From: Ectocarpus siliculosus
Taxonomy: Eukaryota > Sar > Phaeophyceae > Ectocarpales > Ectocarpaceae
Length of the DNA: 41,796 bases
Direction of reading: 5' to 3'
NCBI GenBank assembly: GCA_000310025.1
Contig: FN649741.1
Location: 3,199,651-3,241,446, forward strand
The first letter of the stretch is position 1, and every line of letters starts with the position of its first letter. Under the pieces are notes generated by a model that saw only the letters and a list, made by a program, of their open reading frames with translations, did no database searches and was not told the DNA's origin. A program made the position numbers and the translations under genes. This document shows positions 32,292-41,796 of this stretch, piece by piece.

Positions 32292-35200
32292 CTACCTGCC
32301 GCCGCCGCTGTTGCTGTTGCTGTTACTGTTGCTGCTACTGGGCGACATCGCCGTGATTAATTCCGCCGCCTCTCTGTGTCTGCCCGTGGCCTCCTCCGCG
32401 AGGGCCGTTACCGCCCGCGTGAGATCCTTCCGCTGTTGACGCACCTGTTTCCCGAGAAGATCGACATAAATACAAACACACACACCCAACGGTAGGTGCC
32501 ACAAGCAGCCGGTTGGTGTCCTGTCCGTTGACTCTAGCAAGACGCGCATGCACGGCTATCGCATCGCCGAGACCTATGACCCCCGTCAACGAACAAAATG
32601 ATTTTTTCATGGCGCATTGTGTACCCCCTCACGACTGAGGCAACTTTTCCAAGACGGTCAATTGGCACAGTCGACGAAGGTCCCGTCCTTCCCTCTCATC
32701 GTAGAAGGCGCGCGTGTTCACGGCTTCCACGTGGTATCTCCCACAGGCGACGGGTACCATTTATCGCGTGAGGGCAGGCTTGCCGTTCACTTTCCGGTGC
32801 TCCTGCATTTCACTGACTGGTCCGTTCTCGAGCAGTCCTCGCCGCAACCGAGTAAAGAGTCTCCGAAATGTAAGCTACAGATAGAGTCATAGACTCGGTG
32901 GGTGTATGTTGCATACCACCCCCCGTGACAACTTCCGCATTCACGTAGCCAGCCGGTCATACGCGAACGACGCAGGGACACCCCCCCGTTTTCGTGCGCC
33001 CTTGTTGGTTAAATTTTCCTCGGTACATCCGACTCTTAGTACGATCATGCTTGTTGGGTCTCGCTCGAGCTGTACTGGTGCGTCCACCGTTTAAGTAGAG
33101 CTCACCTCGTCCTTTCCGGTGGTGAGCCCGTGTGTTGCCACCGCGTCCACCTCGTTGAACTGAAACTGTGTCGAGGGCAACGAACAAAAAAAAACACAAG
33201 GAGCGGTTTAGGCACACTCGAGAAAACCTACATTCATGCAGCAGAAGGGGGGGGGGGTGGGGGGGGAGGAAAGCAATGTCCGAGAAAATGCCTACAAACA
33301 GAATAGAAACTCTTCGGCATCTCAAGCCCGAACTCAGGTGTATTCTGCCGCCCAAACAATAGGGCTATGAGGTAGGCCGAGGAACCGCGGGCTAGCACAA
33401 GAGCAAATGCGAGCTGCTGCCGTTGTGGACCAGGAACGACAAAGGTGGATGCAAAAAAATGTGCAACAAACTTTCTCCCGCCAGCGTCCTGTTGTGTATT
33501 CTCCGTCGTATCTAACCCGCAACACAAGTCGTGGCTGCCGTCTATGGACATTGTTAGATTCACTTACGTACTTGGAAAATGTCTGCACACGTTTGCGCAC
33601 CAATCGCGTCTCTTCTAACGTTACAACCACGCCAACAGAATGACACGGTAGGGACCGAGCAGAAAAACGAAACAACCATGGGCACCGGCAAGGGCCGAGG
33701 ATAAGCATATGTGCACCAATACTGTTGGTTCCACGTGCAGCATGCTGCATGCTGCAAAGTTTCCCAGAGTCACCCACGGCGGGGCGTGAGCGCAGGTCGA
33801 CATCGGGCTGCGCATGAGTAGTTTGGCAAGCAATTAGATCCGAGAGACCGCAATGTAGACCTCAACATCTATGCTTGCGGCAACGGCCTCTTCTCTCCCT
33901 TCGAGCCAGAGCACACCGATACGGCACTGAGTAAAACCCAACGCACCAGCACACGGCAAACGGCTACAAATGCCGCATACATAGCCACGTTCCTCTGCCA
34001 ACAAAAAACAAAATAAAACAGGGAAATGGAAAACCTCTGCCAAGCGTCTTCCATCATTTGCGGTGTACAAGCCGGCGTGAACCCTACAGTACCTGGTTCT
34101 TTTTGCTATACTTCCGGTTTCCGACGTCGACGATGATAGGCAAGCGCGCGCTTGCCAAGCAAGTGTTACGTCACGAGTCAAACAACAAGAAGGGTACGTC
34201 GCGCCCGCACTTATGAACGTCCAGGTTTTGCCGAGTACAGGGTTCGTACCTTACCTTGTAGTTCCGACGGATAAGCTACAGACGGCCGCTTATAGACAAG
34301 AGGTATTAGCATAGCGGTTCTAAACCGACGTCGCGAATGGTGCTCAAGTTGCTACCATCATGTAGTATAATGTTGGGGATGAAGTTTTAGGCTTCAGCAT
34401 AGCGGTTCTAAACCGACGTCACACACGGTGCTCAAGTTGCTACCATGCAGTATTTTTGTTGAGCATGAAGTTTTTCAACTACCAAGTTCGTCGTAAGTGC
34501 GGGCGCTAGCTGTAGACTACATGAGCAAGAACACTCCCGCCCTTCGAACCCGCGTACCTTCTCTAGGCTCCCGACAATCTGCGCCAGCTCCAGTTTGGCT
34601 TCCAGGAGCTCCTGCCACAAGCGAGCCAGCATGTCCGATCGAACCCGCCGCCGCCGCCGCCGCCAGACCCGCCACGTCGCGCGAGCGAGCGGCCCGAACA
34701 AACATAGCACGCAGAGCGTCCGTTGCACGTAAGGGGGCAGGGGGGCAAGGACGGAAATAGCGAGGGGTCGAGCGTGACGGAGAAAACGCGAGAGATGAGC
34801 GGGTAAGAGTGAGGAGATGTGTGTGCGTGTTTTATTAGCGTCCATCGCGCTTGCCGTCCGACCAGTGAAAAGACGCCAGTCTCAGTGCGGTTGAAACACA
34901 AAACGCTAATAACGGCCATGATCTTGGACTCCCGGATGGAGCCTCATGGGGGGGGCTATGCTACCCCCGGATAAAATACAGATACTGCGTACGTGTGTTT
35001 TCGCCCCCCATCTACCTTGGGTGCAAGTCTACACAACCCGGTACATGTTGAGAGCACCAGTCAGGGTCACACAGGGCAACAAAGACAGCCAGCCCACACT
35101 CAAGATTTCAGACTTGTGTGTGCTTCAGACCGCAGAGTCCCAACAGCGCCCCCCGCCAACCATCGCAGTAAAAAAAATGAAGTAGATAGTTCTACGGACG

Positions 35201-35487
35201 GCTCCGCCCGCCGCTCTCTGGCGAATCTCCTGCCTACGTCGCCTCTTTCAACTGTTTTGTCGCTCGCACACACACACCTGTATGGTCGAGCTTTGCGAGG
35301 ACACGACCTCTGTCGTCTTTCGGAGCGCTTCCTCGAGCTGCTCGAAACGTTCTCTCAGCTGACCGACCGTGTTCACGGCGGCCCTGCTCGACACTGACAG
35401 GGTGCGGTGCACGTTCTGTGGCGGCTGCTGTTGCTGCTGCTGATGTTGTTGAGGCGGTGGCTGCTGTTGTCGAGTTTGGTCTTCCAT
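32292..35487 (-). CDS. Small coiled-coil protein, family unrecognised
   Basis: Proposed exons: 35487-35278 (ATG to ACAG|GTGTGT), 34611-34558 (GGCAG| to GAGAAG|GTACGC) and 32444-32292 (AACAG| to TAG). All junctions are phase 0, giving 138 residues. Residues 1-25 are Gln/Pro-rich (poly-Gln from CTG/TTG repeats on the plus strand). Residues about 40-118 are heptad-like and charged (LRERFEQLEEALRKTTEVV, ELLEAKLELAQIVGSLEK, VRQQRKDLTRAVTALAEEAT). The C-terminus is SNSNSNSGGGR from another trinucleotide repeat. Length and shape resemble small subunits of multiprotein complexes (BLOC/BORC- or Mediator-like), but no specific match is recognised. The 2.1-kb second intron could hide a further exon. No methionine-led alternative is better. 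Confidence 0.55.
34308..34472. repeat. 88-bp tandem duplication in the coiled-coil gene intron
   Basis: AGCATAGCGGTTCTAAACCG occurs at 34308 and 34396. Each is followed by ACGTC, GGTGCTCAAGTTGCTACCAT, AGTAT and GAAGTTTT. Period 88; the second copy is slightly shortened. It lies in intron 2 of the coiled-coil gene model, close to its donor. Confidence 0.85.
34862..34950 (+). repeat. Dispersed repeat copy B (partner at 7131-7225)
   Basis: Carries CAGTCTCAGTGCGGTT preceded by AGACGC, and downstream GGCCATGATCTTGGA and CTCATGG, in the same order as copy A in MFS intron 1. Confidence 0.6.
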
Positions 35488-37511
35488 TGTGTTCCTGCTG
35501 CTACTGTTGGCCGGGGAGAAGTGGGGACGAAGATTAGGCACGGTCAGCAAAAATAGAGTGAATGCCTTCCGACATTATTGGAGGTACAATCCGTGGTCCC
35601 CTGGCATTGTTCGGTACGGCAGTACTTCTCTCTCGCTCTCTCTCTCTCCCTGTGTATGTGTGTCTAGGTGCATGACGCTGGTGTTCTCGCTGTGCTCATG
35701 CTCGGGTCCCGGTGGCTCCGCAAGATCCTAGACATAAGCTGTCACAGACACACGGTGGACGACCCCGGGCGGCGGAACAACCAACCGGACGACGCGAGCG
35801 CTCGCCATGCGGGGGTGCACACACGTCTCAGAGTCTCACCCAGCTACTAGCAACAGCTGATTCTATTGTGAGCAGCAATCTAGCACGAAAAGCAACAGGC
35901 AGCACCACCACCGGCACCAGAATCGATTTTTCATCTGTGGGCCTGAGTGCGCGCATACCGTGAATACCGCCGTAAGTGACAGAAGATATCCCACCCCCTT
36001 GCCCGATTTGCACGACTCAACTACATACTCCCCAGCAGAGAGAGTTGGAGGTGCCTGGAGTTGTGCCCCGGCAGGGGCAGAACCGGGTACCCGCTAACGG
36101 GTTCCTGGTTTTGGTTGTACAGCACCACAAATCCGGGGGGTACATGGTGATATTCACAAGGCGGGTTTTGGTGGCACGGAACCCACAGAAGCATGAGGTA
36201 CCCCCTAAAATACATACACGGCGCCCCCTCGCGAATACCCGGGTGCCCGGGAGGTTCCAACCCGCCAGACGGGTACCCTGTTCCAGTTTTTCGAGCCGGG
36301 GCACAACTCTAGCGGTGCCGACAATGGCGGCGTTGGAACCGTTTTATAGTCATGTGTACATCTCCTTCCACGTGGAGCAATTGTGCTTCGAAAATCGGAC
36401 CAGGTTGTGTTATAGTGTCACCAACGGTAATCATCTACACGAACCACAACATGGCAGTCCGCGTAACCTGAAAGTTGTGCCGCATTTGCTCGCACCGACA
36501 AAGAAAAAAGAACACAGCAGTAGTTGATGGTCGCGGGTACGTGTGGCTTTCGCAGGAATAACTCACTGACCGTGTCCGAGTAACAACTGCAAACACTCGA
36601 TCGGCCACTGCAAAGCGTCGCAGGTTTACCCGACAGTTTGAGTGTGGAAGACAGGGCTCTCCAAAAGCGCCATGTCCTTGGGCCCGTTTCCCAACAATGC
36701 CCTCCTCCCACGCCGTTGTGCACCGGTTGCGGTGTTCGAAAGAGTATGGCTCATTCTCGTACACATGGGGTGCCCATCTCTGGGCGACACGATGGGAGAT
36801 GTATAAGAGACAACAAGCAGTGCCACTTGCTCTGCCGTCTTGTCCACTACATCAAACCGTTTTTTGGGAAACGCGATAGAAAACAGCGAACCTGGGACTC
36901 ACAGGAACACATCTTGTTGGAGGTACTGCTGTACACTTGAAGGGGCTATGTCCTAACCCCCCCTTGACACAGACCGAAGCTAACAAAATCTGGGCCATAC
37001 TCCTGCTCTGCAAAAATTCTTGCAGGCGAGCCTCGGTCGCACCGTTTGCTCCATCCCCATTTTGCTTGCAAGGCGAGTGTCTGTCTCACGCATCAATACA
37101 TTTAAATCATCCGAGATCGTCATTCTAACAGAGCTTGTGCAACTGGTTGTCGTAGCATAGTTGAAGTGCGAGTTCTCACATGTGCGCGAGTGTTGTAGTA
37201 AACCTTCACGTTCCCACTTTCTCGTGTCTCGCTCCCCCTCTCGATACGCCTGCTCCTGCCCGATCGCGCGATAATGCTCCCGTGGGGCGTGGGGGCGTGG
37301 GGCTGTCTGACTGTCTGACTGATGCACCTGATGGCTTCTCGAAACATGCGGCGAGTTTTTCGCCACGTATCGCTCCGTGGGAGAACCTGAGAACTGAGAA
37401 CCTGCCCAGTACCTTGTTCCTGTTCGCGCACCCCCTCCCCGTGGAGGATTGCAATCCTGATTGCGAAGGAAGTGCGAAAGACAGGGACAACTACAGCAGT
37501 ACAGCGGTAGC
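35488..37511. promoter_or_regulatory. Divergent spacer between coiled-coil and DUF1995 genes
   Basis: About 2 kb separates the two outward-facing start codons, so it should hold both promoters. It contains a CT-rich tract (about 35627-35650), a MITE-like insertion (36058-36309), and no recognised gene. An in-frame TGA at 37458-37460 separates the spacer from the DUF1995 start. No TATA or initiator motif is convincing. Confidence 0.45.
36058..36309. mobile_element. 252-bp MITE-like inverted-repeat element
   Basis: The ends are perfect 15-bp inverted repeats: GAGTTGTGCCCCGGC at 36058-36072 and GCCGGGGCACAACTC at 36295-36309. Similarity continues inward at slightly different offsets (GAAC.GGGTACCCG, then CGGGTT). 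The interior has no ORF of note. I see no unambiguous target duplication. Size, terminal repeats and lack of coding capacity fit a non-autonomous DNA transposon. Confidence 0.75.
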
Positions 37512-41760
<4,249 letters not shown>

Positions 41761-41774
41761 GTGCGTGCGTTTTC

Positions 41775-41796
41775 GGGGGGGGGGGGGGGGGGGGGG
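41775..41796. other. Terminal G22 run, contig edge
   Basis: The last 22 nt are all G, beginning 14 nt after the donor of DUF1995 exon 5. This mirrors the G-rich left end and probably marks an assembly break. Confidence 0.85.

Noticed and set aside
36797-36812. AGATGTATAAGAGACA, close to the Tn5 mosaic end used in tagmentation libraries
   Set aside because: It lacks two internal bases and the flanks are ordinary genomic sequence, so it is probably coincidence and not adapter carry-over.

Overview
The window looks like nuclear DNA of a photosynthetic stramenopile, most likely a brown alga. That is an inference from four things: a plastid protein with a signal peptide followed by an SAA|F cleavage motif (the bipartite presequence of secondary red plastids), many long GT-AG introns, exons carrying trinucleotide-repeat tracts, and wide repeat-filled spacers. 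Both ends run into homopolymer G, and the first 289 nt contain no C at all, so the window is probably a whole contig with damaged ends.

Layout. (1) 794-8606, minus: nine exons of an SVOP/SV2-like MFS transporter, including a 30-nt microexon. Its C-terminal exons lie beyond the left edge. (2) 8607-13697: no intact gene; a decayed reading frame (9355-9925), an Asp/Asn-rich tract and two tandem duplications. (3) 13698-15900, minus: a complete three-exon CKS1-type CDK regulatory subunit with one GC-AG intron and two replaced phosphate-pocket residues. (4) 15901-21293: repeats only. (5) 21294-26428: a palindromic GCCCATGGGC array interrupted by a 4.6-kb DNA transposon (21619-26232) with 26-bp terminal inverted repeats and a 4-bp CGTG target duplication. 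Its DDE-type transposase reads through one intron and two apparent G-run frameshifts. (6) 26429-32291: AT-richer, no gene recognised. (7) 32292-35487, minus: a probable three-exon coiled-coil protein of 138 residues. (8) 35488-37511: divergent spacer holding a 252-bp MITE-like element. (9) 37512-41760, plus: five exons of a plastid-targeted DUF1995 (LPA3-like) protein, cut by the right edge.

The host genes do not form a pathway; they are independent housekeeping or plastid genes separated by mobile-element debris. Gene models were spliced by eye. Support comes from exact codon-phase agreement at every junction together with recognisable family motifs. The strongest points for follow-up are the transposon with its neighbouring empty site, the altered CKS phosphate pocket with its GC-AG intron, the MFS microexon, and the MITE in the divergent promoter region.
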